A DNA stretch of 64,000 bases from Chersky-840 sp963811775 (GCA_963811775.1 CAWESO010000001.1:392313-456312); one strand, 5' to 3'; shown: positions 1 to 9,325, counted from the stretch's first letter. Translations and numbers: made by a program. Notes: generated by a model not told the origin, from the letters alone.

Positions 1-2880
1 CCGCAGGTGGGCGAGCGGGACCCACTCCTCCCCTGTGTCGTAATCGACGAGCACCGCGTGGCGCTGGCTGAAGGTGCCGCGTCGGGTGTCCTGGCCCGAC
101 AGACGGACGTCGGTGCCCTCGAGCAGGATCGACCCCAGGGCGATGGCCTCGCCCAGGGCCCAGTCGACCTCGCCCTCCGCCACCATCTGGGCCCGTTGGC
201 CGAATTGCTTGAGCAGCTTGGGGTGGACGGTGAACCCCGGCGGCACCGATGTCGCCTCGGCGGCCAGGCGTTCGAGCTCGTCGCGGGCCACGCCGGTGGC
301 GACGGCGGGGCGCGCCGGGGGGGCGAGGGCCGGGGCCGGCAAGGAGGTGGGATGCGGGGCCGCGCTCTGACGGGTCTCGTCCAGCGCCACCTGCAAGCGG
401 GCCTGGAAGTCCTCGAGGGCGCGTTCCGCGTCGTCGACGGTGATGTCACCCCGGCGCACCAACGACTCGGTGTAGAGCTTTCGCACCGATCGCTTGCCGT
501 CGATGATGGCGTACATGCGGGGCTGGGTGTAGCTGGGGTCGTCCCCCTCGTTGTGACCGTGGCGCCGGTAGCACACCAGGTCGATCACGACGTCTTTGTG
601 AAAGGCCTGGCGGAACCCGAAGGCGAGACGTGCCGCGCGCAGACACGCTTCGGGGTCGTCGCCGTTCACGTGGAACACCGGCGCCTGGACCATCTTGGCC
701 ACGTCGGTCGGGTACAGCGACGAACGGGCCGACTCGGGTGCGGTCGTGAACCCCAGTTGGTTGTTCACCACGATGTGCACGGTGCCGCCCGTGCGGTACC
801 CGGTGAGCTGCGAGAGCTCGAGGGTCTCGGCCACCACGCCCTGGCCGGCGAAGGCGGCGTCGCCGTGGACGAGCACCGACAGCACGTCGAAGCAGCGGTC
901 CCTGCTCAACATGTCCTGCTTGGCCCGGACCATGCCTTCGACCACGGGGTCGACCGCCTCGAGGTGCGAGGGGTTCGACGCCAAGGTGACGGCGATCTCG
1001 GCGCCCGACCGGGCCACGAACTTGCCGGTCGCCCCCTTGTGGTACTTCACGTCTCCCGAGCCCTGGACCGACTCGGGGTCGAGGTCACCCTCGAACTCGC
1101 GGAAGATCTCCCCGTAGGACTTGCCCACGATGTTGGCCAGGATGTTGAGCCGGCCCCGGTGGGCGGTGCCGAGCACCGCCTCGGTCGTGCCCACCTGGGC
1201 CCCCTCCTCGAGCACGGCGTCGAGGAGCACGATCGTCGACTCCGCCCCTTCGAGCCCGAAGCGCTTCTGCCCGACGTAGCGGGTGTGGAGGAAGCGCTCG
1301 AAGGCCTCGGCCGCGTTGAGGCGGTCGAGGATGTGGTGCTGCTCGTCGGGGTCGAGGGTGGTGGGGACGCCCTCGGTGTGCTGCTGGATCCACCGCTTCT
1401 GCTCGGGGTCCTGGATGTGCATGTACTCGATGCCGAGGGTGCGGCAGTACGCGTCGCGCAGGATGTCGAGCGCCTCGCCCAGGGTGAGCGTGTGCCGCCC
1501 GGCCAACCCGTCGACGACGAACTCGCGGTCGAGGTCCCACAGGGTGAGGCCGTAGGTGGTGGGGTCGAGCTCGGGATGCAGCGGGCGGGGCTCGGCCGAC
1601 AACGGGTCGAGGTCCGCGATCAGGTGGCCGCGCACCCGGTACATGTTGATCAGGCTCTGGACGTGCACCTGCTTGATGAGGCGCATGCGCTCGCTGTCAC
1701 CGGAGTTGACGTCGGCCTGCCAGCGCACCGGTTGGTAGGGAACGTCCATCGCCGCGTACACCGACTCGTAGAAGTCGTGTTGGCCGGTCAGGCACTCCGA
1801 CACGTACGTGAGGAAGAGCCCCGACTCCGCGCCCTGGATGATGCGGTGGTCATAGGTGGAGGTGAGCGTGACCACCGGGCCCACGCCGATGGCGGCCAGG
1901 CTGCGGGGGTCGGCGGCCTGGAACTCGGCCGGGTACCCGAGCGCACCCACTCCGATGATCGCGCCCTGGCCCGGCATGAGCCTGGGCACCGACTGCACGG
2001 TGCCGAGGGTGCCCGGGTTGGTCAGCGTCACCGTGGCGCCAGCGAAGTCGTCGGGCGTGGCCTTGCCGGTGTGTACCTTGCGCACCATGTCCTCGTAGGC
2101 GATCACGAATCCCCGGAAGTCGAGGGCCTCGGCACCGCTGATGACCGGCACCAGCAACGTGCGCGTGCCGTCGGACTTCTCCACGTCGACGGCCAGCCCC
2201 AGCCCGACGTGGTCGTGCCGGTCCACGCCGGGCTTGCCCGTCCCCTCCATGTCGGGGACGAAGCTGGCGTTGAGCGCGGGCACGGCCTCGAGGGCTCTGA
2301 CGACGGCGAAGCCGATGAGATGGGTGAAGCTCACCTTCCCACCCGAGGTCCGGGCCAGATGCTGGTTGAGGATGGCCCGGTTGACTTCGAGGAGCTTGGC
2401 CGGGACCGAGCGCACGCTCGTCGCAGTGGGGACCGCCAGGGACGCGGCCATGTTCTGCGCGACGCGTGCCGCCGCGCCCCGAAGCGGTGTGACCGTCGGT
2501 GCCGCCGCCGCCGGTTCGGGCACGGGCGAGACAGCGCCGTCGACCTCGGGCGCGGTCGCACCGGGCTGAGGGGCGACCGGCGGAGGGGCGACGGACGGAG
2601 CGGCGACGGACGCGGCCGGGGCGGGGGCGGGGCCGGCCGGTCCGCTCGGGGCCCGGGTCGGGCCCGCGGCGGCGCCGTCCTTACTCGGCGCTGGGGCCGG
2701 CGGCACGGCCACGGTGGAGAGACCACCGGGGACGTAGTCGGCGAAGAACTCGCGCCAGCTCTCGCTCACCGACGAGGGGTCGGAGCGGTACTGCTCGAAC
2801 ATGTCGTCCACCAGCCACGCGTTCGGGCCGAAAGCGCCACCGGCGGACGGGCTCGTGACTGTGGCCTGGTCCGACGACAT
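1..2880 (-). CDS. kgd: Multifunctional 2-oxoglutarate decarboxylase/dehydrogenase E1 (Kgd/SucA), C-terminus cut by window edge
   Basis: This is the thiamine-dependent E1 (2-oxoglutarate decarboxylase) fused to an E2-type succinyltransferase domain, the actinobacterial TCA-cycle enzyme. The first 960 codons are visible and the frame is open to the left edge; the family is about 1,200-1,250 residues. Residues 1-35 carry the usual N-terminal segment (NAWLVDDMFEQY). An Ala/Pro-rich linker follows to about residue 130, then an E2 acyltransferase domain with DHRIIQG at about 344-350, then E1, with AHRGRLN near 570 and the late E1 stretch RRGTFSQRHAVL close to the edge. No lipoyl domain is present, as usual for Kgd. 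The ATG at 2880 has AGGA about 8 nt upstream. No frame break was found in the visible part. Identification is by family sequence recalled from mycobacterial Kgd. Confidence 0.95.
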   Translation of the reverse strand, partial: MSSDQATVTSPSAGGAFGPNAWLVDDMFEQYRSDPSSVSESWREFFADYVPGGLSTVAVPPAPAPSKDGAAAGPTRAPSGPAGPAPAPAASVAAPSVAPPPVAPQPGATAPEVDGAVSPVPEPAAAAPTVTPLRGAAARVAQNMAASLAVPTATSVRSVPAKLLEVNRAILNQHLARTSGGKVSFTHLIGFAVVRALEAVPALNASFVPDMEGTGKPGVDRHDHVGLGLAVDVEKSDGTRTLLVPVISGAEALDFRGFVIAYEDMVRKVHTGKATPDDFAGATVTLTNPGTLGTVQSVPRLMPGQGAIIGVGALGYPAEFQAADPRSLAAIGVGPVVTLTSTYDHRIIQGAESGLFLTYVSECLTGQHDFYESVYAAMDVPYQPVRWQADVNSGDSERMRLIKQVHVQSLINMYRVRGHLIADLDPLSAEPRPLHPELDPTTYGLTLWDLDREFVVDGLAGRHTLTLGEALDILRDAYCRTLGIEYMHIQDPEQKRWIQQHTEGVPTTLDPDEQHHILDRLNAAEAFERFLHTRYVGQKRFGLEGAESTIVLLDAVLEEGAQVGTTEAVLGTAHRGRLNILANIVGKSYGEIFREFEGDLDPESVQGSGDVKYHKGATGKFVARSGAEIAVTLASNPSHLEAVDPVVEGMVRAKQDMLSRDRCFDVLSVLVHGDAAFAGQGVVAETLELSQLTGYRTGGTVHIVVNNQLGFTTAPESARSSLYPTDVAKMVQAPVFHVNGDDPEACLRAARLAFGFRQAFHKDVVIDLVCYRRHGHNEGDDPSYTQPRMYAIIDGKRSVRKLYTESLVRRGDITVDDAERALEDFQARLQVALDETRQSAAPHPTSLPAPALAPPARPAVATGVARDELERLAAEATSVPPGFTVHPKLLKQFGQRAQMVAEGEVDWALGEAIALGSILLEGTDVRLSGQDTRRGTFSQRHAVLVDYDTGEEWVPLAHLR

Positions 2881-3000
2881 CAATTCGATCCTAATGGCCG
2901 GACCTCGGCACCGAGCCCATATGCACCAGGCATTAGCCTTCGGCTCCATGCGTGCCAGCACCACGTCCAGCGGCCCGGCTCGGTCGCCCTCCTGGGGCCG

Positions 3001-3801
3001 GTGAGCGCGCGCCCCGAGGGGTTGCACGTCGTCGAGCACCGCGGCGACGGGTCGGCGTCGACCCCCACGGTGGTGCTCGTGCACGGGTCGCTCGACCGGG
3101 GGTCGTCGTTCGCACGCACCGTCCGGCGCCTCCCCGATCTCCACGTCCTGACCTACGACCGACGCGGCTACCACCACTCGCGCGCCATGCCCCTGGCCCG
3201 CTCGCTCGCACAGCACATCGACGACCTCGTCGCCGTCGTGGGTGACGGGCCGGCCGTCGTCATCGGCCATTCCTACGGCGGGGACGTCGCGCTCGGCGCC
3301 GCGATCGCCGCCCCGCACGCCATCGGAGCCGTGGGCGCCTACGAGCCGCCGCTGCCGTGGGCCCCGTGGTGGCCGCACCGCAGCGCGTCGAGCATCGCCA
3401 ACGAGGACCCCGCCTCCTTCGCCGAGGGGTTCTTCCGGCGTGTGGTCGGGGACGCCGGCTGGGACCGGCTCACGGACCAGGCGCGCGCCGACCGGCGGGC
3501 GGACGGGCCCGCCCTCGTGGCCGAGCTCTCGGCCCTGCGCGGCGCCGGCGCGCCCTTCGACCTGGCCCAGCTGCGCGTCCCGCTCGTCCTCGGCCGCGGC
3601 GGCAAGTCGGTGTGGCACCACCGCCGCGCCATCGACGCCCTCGTCGAGCTCGTCCCGGGCTCCGAGGTGATCGAGATCCCCGGCGCGGCCCACGGCGCGC
3701 AGCTGACCCACGCCGATGCCTTCGCCATGCTGGTCCGGCGCGTGGTGGCTCGCGCCATGGAGGAGCCCGACGGCGCGAGGTCGATCGCGGCGCAGCACTG
3801 A
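3001..3801 (+). CDS. Alpha/beta hydrolase
   Basis: A 266-residue single-domain alpha/beta hydrolase. The oxyanion segment is VLVHG (about 25-29), the nucleophile elbow is GHSYGG with Ser91, and the catalytic His is probably His231 in GAAHGAQLTH. The strand-turn DRRGYHHS (about 53-60) is typical of the esterase/lactonase-like branch. Substrate is unknown. The GTG at 3001 is chosen because the hydrolase fold begins about 20 residues later; the reading frame is open far upstream, but that part is antisense to kgd and has no family character. It is divergent from kgd with 120 bp between the starts. No signal peptide is seen, so it is probably cytoplasmic. Confidence 0.82.
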   Translation: MSARPEGLHVVEHRGDGSASTPTVVLVHGSLDRGSSFARTVRRLPDLHVLTYDRRGYHHSRAMPLARSLAQHIDDLVAVVGDGPAVVIGHSYGGDVALGAAIAAPHAIGAVGAYEPPLPWAPWWPHRSASSIANEDPASFAEGFFRRVVGDAGWDRLTDQARADRRADGPALVAELSALRGAGAPFDLAQLRVPLVLGRGGKSVWHHRRAIDALVELVPGSEVIEIPGAAHGAQLTHADAFAMLVRRVVARAMEEPDGARSIAAQH

Positions 3802-3856
3802 CGCACCGCGCAGCGCGGACCCGCGGCCCAGGGGCTTCAGCGGGTCGTACGCTGTG

Positions 3857-5083
3857 TCAGGTCGTGGCCGACGAGCGGGCGGCCGACTCGACGTCGATGT
3901 CGTGGGGAAGCCCGAGCACGCGCTCGGCGATGATGTTGCGCTGCACCTCGGCCGTGCCACCACCCACGGTCAGGGCCCGAGAGAAGAGATAGCCCCGGGC
4001 CCACACCGCCGCGGGCCACGCCGCCGGGTCGCCTGCCCCCGGCCCCGGTGCGGGCCCGTCGGTGCCGTGGGTCCCCGCCTGACGGGCCAGCCCCTCGGCC
4101 GGCCCGGCGTCGGCCAACATCCCCGACGCGCCGGCCAACTGCACGGCCAGCGCCATGACCCGCTGCCCGTGGTCGTCGGCCAAAGCCTTGCGCACCGAGG
4201 CCTCGGGGCCCGGGGACCGGCCCGCCACCGCGGCGCTGACGGTGCGCAGCCGGATGAGGCGCAGCACCTCGCCCTCGGTCCACACGCGCGCCAGGTCCTG
4301 GCGCAGGAGCGCGTCGTGCACCCCGCCGGCGCGTCGCACGATGTCGAGCAGGTCACCGATCGTCGGGCCCTGTCCCCACAGCGCGCCCTCCCCCGACAGC
4401 GATACCCGCTCGTTGCCGAGGGTTACCTTGGCCAGGGCCCACCCGCCGTTGACCTCCCCCACCAGGTTCTGCGCCGGGAGCCGGACCTCGTCGAGGAAGA
4501 CCTCGTTGAAGGCGTGGTCGCCGGTCATGTCGACGATGGGGCGCACGGTGACACCGGGTGCGTCCATGGGGCAGATGAAGTACGAGATGCCCCGGTGCTT
4601 CTCGACGTCGGGTTCGGTGCGCGCCAACAGGATCCCCAACGAGGCGATGTGGGCGAAGCTCGTCCATACCTTCTGGCCCGTCACCACCCACTCGTCGCCA
4701 TCGCGCACGGCCCTCGTCGACAGGCCGGCCAGGTCCGAGCCGGCACCGGGCTCCGAGAACAACTGGCACCAGATCTCCTCGCCGGCCAGAAGAGGCAGGA
4801 GGTAGCGCGCCTTCTGGGCGTCGGTGCCGGCGTGGACGAGGGTGGGCCCCGCCCACCCGATGCCGATCTGGTTGAAGGGACGACGCACGCCCGCCTGGCG
4901 CATCTCGTCGTCGATGACGAGTTGGGCGACGGGGTCGGCCGACAGGCCCCACGGGCGGGGCCAGTGCGGGGCGACGTACCCGGCCTCGGCGAGCTGCCGG
5001 GGCGTGGGATCGGGGTTGGCCGCCAGCCACGCCCGGAACTCGGCGCGGGCGCTGTGCTCTTCTCCGGGCAAGACGAGGTCCAC
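3857..5083 (-). CDS. Acyl-CoA dehydrogenase
   Basis: A FAD-dependent acyl-CoA dehydrogenase of 408 residues, the usual family length, catalysing alpha,beta-desaturation of an acyl-CoA thioester. The flavin/substrate motif CQLFSEPGAGSDLAG lies at about 106-120. WVVTGQKVWTS follows at about 132-142. The C-terminal signature GGGTAEVQRNIIAERVLGLP is complete. The GTG at 5083 is chosen because the helical N-terminal domain begins there and the acyl-CoA synthetase starts 25 bp away on the other strand. The divergent pairing suggests a shared short control region and a common pathway: lipid, sterol side-chain or aromatic acid catabolism, which cannot be separated here. Chain-length specificity is not readable. 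Confidence 0.9.
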   Translation of the reverse strand: MDLVLPGEEHSARAEFRAWLAANPDPTPRQLAEAGYVAPHWPRPWGLSADPVAQLVIDDEMRQAGVRRPFNQIGIGWAGPTLVHAGTDAQKARYLLPLLAGEEIWCQLFSEPGAGSDLAGLSTRAVRDGDEWVVTGQKVWTSFAHIASLGILLARTEPDVEKHRGISYFICPMDAPGVTVRPIVDMTGDHAFNEVFLDEVRLPAQNLVGEVNGGWALAKVTLGNERVSLSGEGALWGQGPTIGDLLDIVRRAGGVHDALLRQDLARVWTEGEVLRLIRLRTVSAAVAGRSPGPEASVRKALADDHGQRVMALAVQLAGASGMLADAGPAEGLARQAGTHGTDGPAPGPGAGDPAAWPAAVWARGYLFSRALTVGGGTAEVQRNIIAERVLGLPHDIDVESAARSSATT

Positions 5084-5107
5084 GGCCAGCAGCGTAGGCT
5101 GCGGCCC

Positions 5108-6724
5108 GTGAGCGCTTGGAACTTCGCCGACGTGTGGGAGGCGGTGGCCGAAACCGTGCCCGACGGGCTCTGTGCCATCCACGGGGACCGGCGGGTCACC
5201 TGGGCCGACACCGACCGGCGCGCCAACGGCGTGGCGGCATTCCTCCTCGGGATCGGGGTCGCGCACCAGGACAAGGTGGCGCATTACCTCTACAACTGCC
5301 CCGAGTACATGGAGTCGACCTTCGCCATCTTGAAGATCGGCCTCGTGCCCGTGAACACCAATTACCGCTACACCGACGACGAGCTCGTCTACCTGTGGGA
5401 CAACGCCGACGCGGTGGCGGTCATCTTCCACGGCACCTTCTCGGCACGCATCGCCGGGCTCCGCACACGCGTGCCGCGCGTCCGGGCGTGGCTGTGGGTC
5501 GACGACGGCTCCGACGCCTGCCCGGAGTGGGCCACCCCCTACGAGGACGCGGCGGGCACCGACACCGGGCGCGCCGAGGCGCCGTGGGGGCGCAGCGGTG
5601 ACGACCTCTACTTCCTCTACACGGGCGGGACGACCGGGATGCCCAAGGGCGTGATGTGGCGCCAGGACGACCTCTTCGCCAAGCTCAACGCCGGCAACCT
5701 CCTGCGCGTGCCCGAGCACGGGGGCCTTGACGGTGTGCGCAAGACCCTCGTCGGCCCCGGGCCCCTCCACCTCCCCGCCTGCCCGCTCATGCACGGCACG
5801 GGCGGCTTCACCGCCATGGCGGCGATGACCGTGGGCGGGTGCGTCGTCACCCTCACCAACCGCCACTTCGACCCCGTCGAGCTCCTCGACACCATCGACG
5901 CCGACAACGTCAACACCGTGGCGATCGTGGGCGACGCCTTCGCCAAGCCCATACTCCGCACCCTCGACGAGCACCCAGGGCGGTGGCGCCTGTCGACGTT
6001 GCTCGCCTTCGTGTCCTCGGGCGTGATGTGGAGCGAGGAGACCAAGCGGGGCCTGCTCGCCCATCACCCCACCCTGATGCTCATCGACGCCTTCTCGTCG
6101 TCCGAGGCCCTGGGCATGGGCACCTCGGTGTCGAGCGGTACCGCGGCGGAGCACACGGCGCACTTCACCTTGAGCCCCGATGTGCGCGTCCTCGACCCCG
6201 AGTCGGACAAGGACGTGACGCCGGGCTCGGGCGAGGCGGGCGTCCTCGCCCTGGGGGGCCGCAACCCCCTCGGCTACTACAAGGACCCTGACAAGTCGGC
6301 GGCCACGTTCAGGGAGATCGACGGGATCCGCTACTCGGTCCCCGGTGACTACGCCACGGTGGACGCGGACGGCGCCATCAACCTGCTCGGCCGGGGCTCG
6401 GTGGTCATCAACACCGGGGGGGAGAAGGTCTTTCCCGAAGAGGTGGAAGAGGTCCTGAAGGTCCATCCCGCTGTGGCCGACGCGGTGGCGGTGGGGATCC
6501 CCGACGAGCGCTTCGGACAAGCGGTGGCGGCCGCCGTCGAGCTGCGCCTCGGCGCCACGGTCACCGAGAAGGAGCTCGTCGAGCACGTGCGCGCCCACCT
6601 GGCCGCGTTCAAGGCGCCGCGACACGTGCATTTCGTGGAGAGCATCGGGCGGTCCCCCGCGGGCAAGGTCGACTACGCCCGGATCCGGGCCGAGACCACC
6701 GAGTGGGCCGCGGCCGCGACCTGA
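5108..6724 (+). CDS. Acyl-CoA synthetase (AMP-forming, FadD-type)
   Basis: An ANL-superfamily acyl-CoA ligase of 538 residues that activates a carboxylic acid via an acyl-AMP. The phosphate-binding loop YTGGTTGMPKG is at 171-181. The hinge/C-terminal core motif NTGGEKVFPEEVE is present, and the catalytic Lys is Lys520 in SPAGKVDY near the C-terminus. It starts with GTG at 5108 (protein begins VSAWNFADVW), 24 nt from the divergent acyl-CoA dehydrogenase. The two genes together are a typical activation-plus-first-oxidation pair for fatty or steroid-derived acids. The substrate cannot be named from sequence alone. The next gene overlaps its 3' end by about 22 bp if that gene's first possible GTG is used. 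Confidence 0.92.
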   Translation: MSAWNFADVWEAVAETVPDGLCAIHGDRRVTWADTDRRANGVAAFLLGIGVAHQDKVAHYLYNCPEYMESTFAILKIGLVPVNTNYRYTDDELVYLWDNADAVAVIFHGTFSARIAGLRTRVPRVRAWLWVDDGSDACPEWATPYEDAAGTDTGRAEAPWGRSGDDLYFLYTGGTTGMPKGVMWRQDDLFAKLNAGNLLRVPEHGGLDGVRKTLVGPGPLHLPACPLMHGTGGFTAMAAMTVGGCVVTLTNRHFDPVELLDTIDADNVNTVAIVGDAFAKPILRTLDEHPGRWRLSTLLAFVSSGVMWSEETKRGLLAHHPTLMLIDAFSSSEALGMGTSVSSGTAAEHTAHFTLSPDVRVLDPESDKDVTPGSGEAGVLALGGRNPLGYYKDPDKSAATFREIDGIRYSVPGDYATVDADGAINLLGRGSVVINTGGEKVFPEEVEEVLKVHPAVADAVAVGIPDERFGQAVAAAVELRLGATVTEKELVEHVRAHLAAFKAPRHVHFVESIGRSPAGKVDYARIRAETTEWAAAAT

Positions 6725-7677
6725 CGGCCTCCCCCCCGCCGGCGTCGCGTCCGCTCGATGCCGTGGCGCACTGGCCGGTGCAGTCGGCCGCGGCCGGCGT
6801 CCTGCGCGTGCGGACCGGAGCGACCGCGACCGGCACGCCCGGGACCGGCGCCCCCGCGACCGTCGAGCTGAGCGGCGACGTCGACGCGCCGTACGCGTGG
6901 GCGTCGGTGACCAAGGTGTTGGTGGCCCTGGCCGTGCTGGTGGCGAGCGAGGAGGGCACGCTCGGCCTCGACGACCCGGCCGGGCCCCCGGGGGCGACGG
7001 TGCGCCACCTCCTCGCCCATGCCTCGGGGCTTGGGCCCGACGCCGACGAGCCCATCACCGCCCCCGGCCGGCGGCGCATCTACTCGAACGTCGGCTACGA
7101 GGTCCTGGCCCGGACCCTGGCGGCGCGAGCGGGCATGGCCTTCTCCGACTACCTGCACGCCGGCGTCGTCGTCCCCCTGGGCATGACCGGGACCGATCTC
7201 CCCCCGGGGGCGTCACCGGCCTCGGGGGCGCGCGGGCCCGTGCGCGACCTCCTCGCCCTGGCCGGCGAGCTCCTGGCGCCTCGCCTGGTGGCCCCGACCA
7301 CGATGGCCGCCGCCACCACCGTCGCCTTCGGGGGGCTCGCGGGGGTGCTGCCCGGGTTCGGGCGCTATGACCCCTGTGACTGGGGACTGGGCGTCGAGGT
7401 GCGGGGATCCAAGGCCCCGCACTGGACGGGCACGCGCAACTCCCCCGCCACCTTCGGCCACTTCGGGCAGTCGGGCGGCTTCGTGTGGGTCGACCCCGAC
7501 GCCGGGCTGGCCCTGGCGTGTCTGAGCGACCGGGACTTCGGCCCGTGGGCCCGCGCCGCCTGGCCGGCGCTGTCCGACACCGTGGTGGACCGGTGGGGCG
7601 GGCTCGACCCCGGCCCCGGCCCCGGCCCCGGCCCCGGCCCCGGCCCCGGCCCCGGCCCCGGTGTGAGCGTGGCCTAG
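6703..7677 (+). CDS. Serine hydrolase, beta-lactamase class C / penicillin-binding-like family
   Basis: A 324-residue protein with the class C/esterase fold. The nucleophile motif is SVTK (68-71), followed by YSN (127-129) and the third motif HFG (253-255). No signal peptide or membrane segment is evident, so it may be an intracellular esterase-like member rather than a drug-resistance enzyme. The C-terminus ends in (PG)9, encoded by nine CCCCGG hexamers at 7608-7661. The first GTG at 6703 overlaps the upstream synthetase; GTG 6763 is an alternative that removes the overlap and starts at VAHWPV. Only 11 nt separate its stop from the next gene, so co-transcription with both neighbours is likely. 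The function of the tail is unknown. Confidence 0.8.
   Translation: MGRGRDLTASPPPASRPLDAVAHWPVQSAAAGVLRVRTGATATGTPGTGAPATVELSGDVDAPYAWASVTKVLVALAVLVASEEGTLGLDDPAGPPGATVRHLLAHASGLGPDADEPITAPGRRRIYSNVGYEVLARTLAARAGMAFSDYLHAGVVVPLGMTGTDLPPGASPASGARGPVRDLLALAGELLAPRLVAPTTMAAATTVAFGGLAGVLPGFGRYDPCDWGLGVEVRGSKAPHWTGTRNSPATFGHFGQSGGFVWVDPDAGLALACLSDRDFGPWARAAWPALSDTVVDRWGGLDPGPGPGPGPGPGPGPGPGVSVA
7608..7661 (+). repeat. Nine tandem CCCCGG hexamers
   Basis: This is an exact hexanucleotide tandem repeat, nine units, inside the 3' end of the serine hydrolase gene, encoding alternating Pro-Gly. Unit number can change without frameshift because the unit is 6 bp. Such runs are prone to replication slippage and to sequencing error. 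Confidence 0.97.
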
Positions 7678-7688
7678 GCTCCCGCAGC

Positions 7689-8432
7689 GTGAAGGGCGTG
7701 ATCCTGGCGGGAGGCAGCGGGACCCGGCTGCACCCGCTCACCCGCATCACGAACAAGCACCTCCTCCCCATCTACGACCGGCCCATGATCAGCTACGCCA
7801 TCGAGGCGCTGGTGCTGGCCGGGATCAACGAGATGATGCTCGTGACCGGGGGCACCCACGCCGGCGAATTCCTGCGCCTGCTGGGCAACGGCCACGAGCA
7901 CGGCATCGACCGGCTCTGCTACGCCTATCAGGACCGCCCCGGGGGGATCGCCGAGGCGCTCGGTCTGGCCGAGCGGTTCGTGGGCGGCGACTCGGTGCTC
8001 GTCATGCTCGGGGACAACATCGTCGAATCCACGTTCCGGCCCACCGTCGAGCACTTCGCCGCGCAGGGCGGCGGGGCGCGCATCGTCCTCACCGAGGCCG
8101 ACGACCCCGCCCACCTGCGCCACCTGGGCGTGCCCGCGTTCGACGCCGAGCGCCGCATCACCCACATCGTGGAGAAGCCCGAGGACCCCCCGAGCAACTA
8201 CGCCGTCACCGGCATCTACTGCTACGACCCGTCGGTGTTCGAAGTGATCGGCACCCTCGAGCCGTCGGGGCGCGGTGAGCTCGAGATCACCGACGTCAAC
8301 AACTACTTCGTGGACCAGCGCACCATGGCCTACGACATCCTCGAGGGCTTCTGGGGTGACGCCGGGGAGTCGATCGACGCGTACTACGCCGTCAACGACT
8401 TCGTGCGCGAGAACGGCGCCAACAAGGGCTGA
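7689..8432 (+). CDS. Sugar-1-phosphate nucleotidyltransferase (short RfbA-like, probably glucose-1-phosphate thymidylyltransferase)
   Basis: A 247-residue nucleotidyltransferase condensing a sugar 1-phosphate with an NTP, probably dTTP + glucose-1-P to dTDP-glucose. The signature LAGGSGTRLHPLT is at the N terminus, followed by NKHLLPIYDRPM, and VMLGDNI supplies the metal-binding Asp. VEKPEDPPSNYAVTGIYCYD is RfbA-like. It is shorter than the roughly 290 residues of enterobacterial RmlA and ends soon after the core. GTG 7689 lies 11 nt after the preceding stop. dTDP-rhamnose genes rfbB and rfbD lie about 40 kb away, so this may be their missing first step; a role in another nucleotide sugar is possible. 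It converges on ftsX with 10 nt between the stops. Confidence 0.85.
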   Translation: MKGVILAGGSGTRLHPLTRITNKHLLPIYDRPMISYAIEALVLAGINEMMLVTGGTHAGEFLRLLGNGHEHGIDRLCYAYQDRPGGIAEALGLAERFVGGDSVLVMLGDNIVESTFRPTVEHFAAQGGGARIVLTEADDPAHLRHLGVPAFDAERRITHIVEKPEDPPSNYAVTGIYCYDPSVFEVIGTLEPSGRGELEITDVNNYFVDQRTMAYDILEGFWGDAGESIDAYYAVNDFVRENGANKG

Positions 8433-8442
8433 GCGCGGGCCC

Positions 8443-9324
8443 TCAGGCGTCGAGGAAGCGGCGGATCCCGAGGTACGAGCCCAGGGACCCGATCACGACG
8501 CCGATGAGCACCACCAGCAGGCTGGTCACGATGACCTCGCCCGTCGGCATCTGCATCTGGTACCAGATGTTCCCCGTCTTGGTGTTGGAGAAGCTGTCGA
8601 GCAGGAAGTGCAGCGAGAACACCGTGAGCGACGCGAACAGCGCGCCGAAGAGGCCCTGGGCCACGCCCTCGAACATGAACGGGACGCGGATGAACCAGTT
8701 GGTGGCCCCCACCAGCTTCATGACCGACACCTCCCGCCGGCGGGCGAAGATGGCCAGTCGGATGGTGTTGATGATCAGCACCGACGCCGACAGCAGCAGG
8801 ATCACGGCCAGGACGAAGAAGACCACCTGCAGGATCCGGCTCACGGTCTGGATGTTGTGGATGGTCTTGGTGGGCACGGCGACGCTCTTCACGCCGGGGT
8901 ACTTGCCGAACTGCCGGGCGATGGCCAGGGCCTCGTTGGGGTTGTCGAGCTGGATGCGTAGCGAGGCGGGCATGGTGCCCACCGTCAGCACCTGGTACTC
9001 GGGCGGGGTGAGGAGGTGCTTGGCCTCGTTGAGGTCATAGGCCTGGGAGCGGTAGGTGGTCGAGCGGACATAGGGCAGCTGGTGGACCTGCTGCTCCACC
9101 GAGTCGCGCTGCTCGGTGGGGAGGTTGGGGTTGAGCCACACGATGGCGTCGACGCCGTGCGCCCACTGCGTGGTGGCGTGGGCCACGCCCTGGCGCAACA
9201 GGAGCGACGCCCCCACGAGCGACAACGACACCCCCACGGTGAGCACCGCCGCGATGGTCATCAGCCGGTTGCGCCATAGGTTCGACGCCGTCTCGCGCGC
9301 CACGTAGTCGAGGGAGACCGGCAT
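8443..9324 (-). CDS. ftsX: Cell division ABC-type permease FtsX
   Basis: A 293-residue membrane subunit of the FtsEX complex, which couples ATP hydrolysis at the septum to peptidoglycan hydrolase activation. The protein starts with a cytoplasmic segment (YVARETASNLWRNR) and a first membrane helix at about 24-44. A periplasmic/extracellular domain runs to about residue 165. Three more helices follow, with the conserved FARRREVSVMKLVGAT between helices 2 and 3. Length is normal. The start follows the ftsE stop by one nucleotide, so translation is coupled. smpB, which often follows ftsX in Gram-positives, is not downstream here. Confidence 0.95.
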   Translation of the reverse strand: MPVSLDYVARETASNLWRNRLMTIAAVLTVGVSLSLVGASLLLRQGVAHATTQWAHGVDAIVWLNPNLPTEQRDSVEQQVHQLPYVRSTTYRSQAYDLNEAKHLLTPPEYQVLTVGTMPASLRIQLDNPNEALAIARQFGKYPGVKSVAVPTKTIHNIQTVSRILQVVFFVLAVILLLSASVLIINTIRLAIFARRREVSVMKLVGATNWFIRVPFMFEGVAQGLFGALFASLTVFSLHFLLDSFSNTKTGNIWYQMQMPTGEVIVTSLLVVLIGVVIGSLGSYLGIRRFLDA

Positions 9325-9325
9325 C

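Noticed and set aside
7..3000. Long plus-strand open frame before the alpha/beta hydrolase
   Set aside because: It is antisense to a fully family-like Kgd and has no domain character; the hydrolase begins at 3001.
6703..7677. Antibiotic-resistance beta-lactamase
   Set aside because: No signal peptide is visible and the motif set fits general class C-type esterases as well; resistance cannot be claimed.
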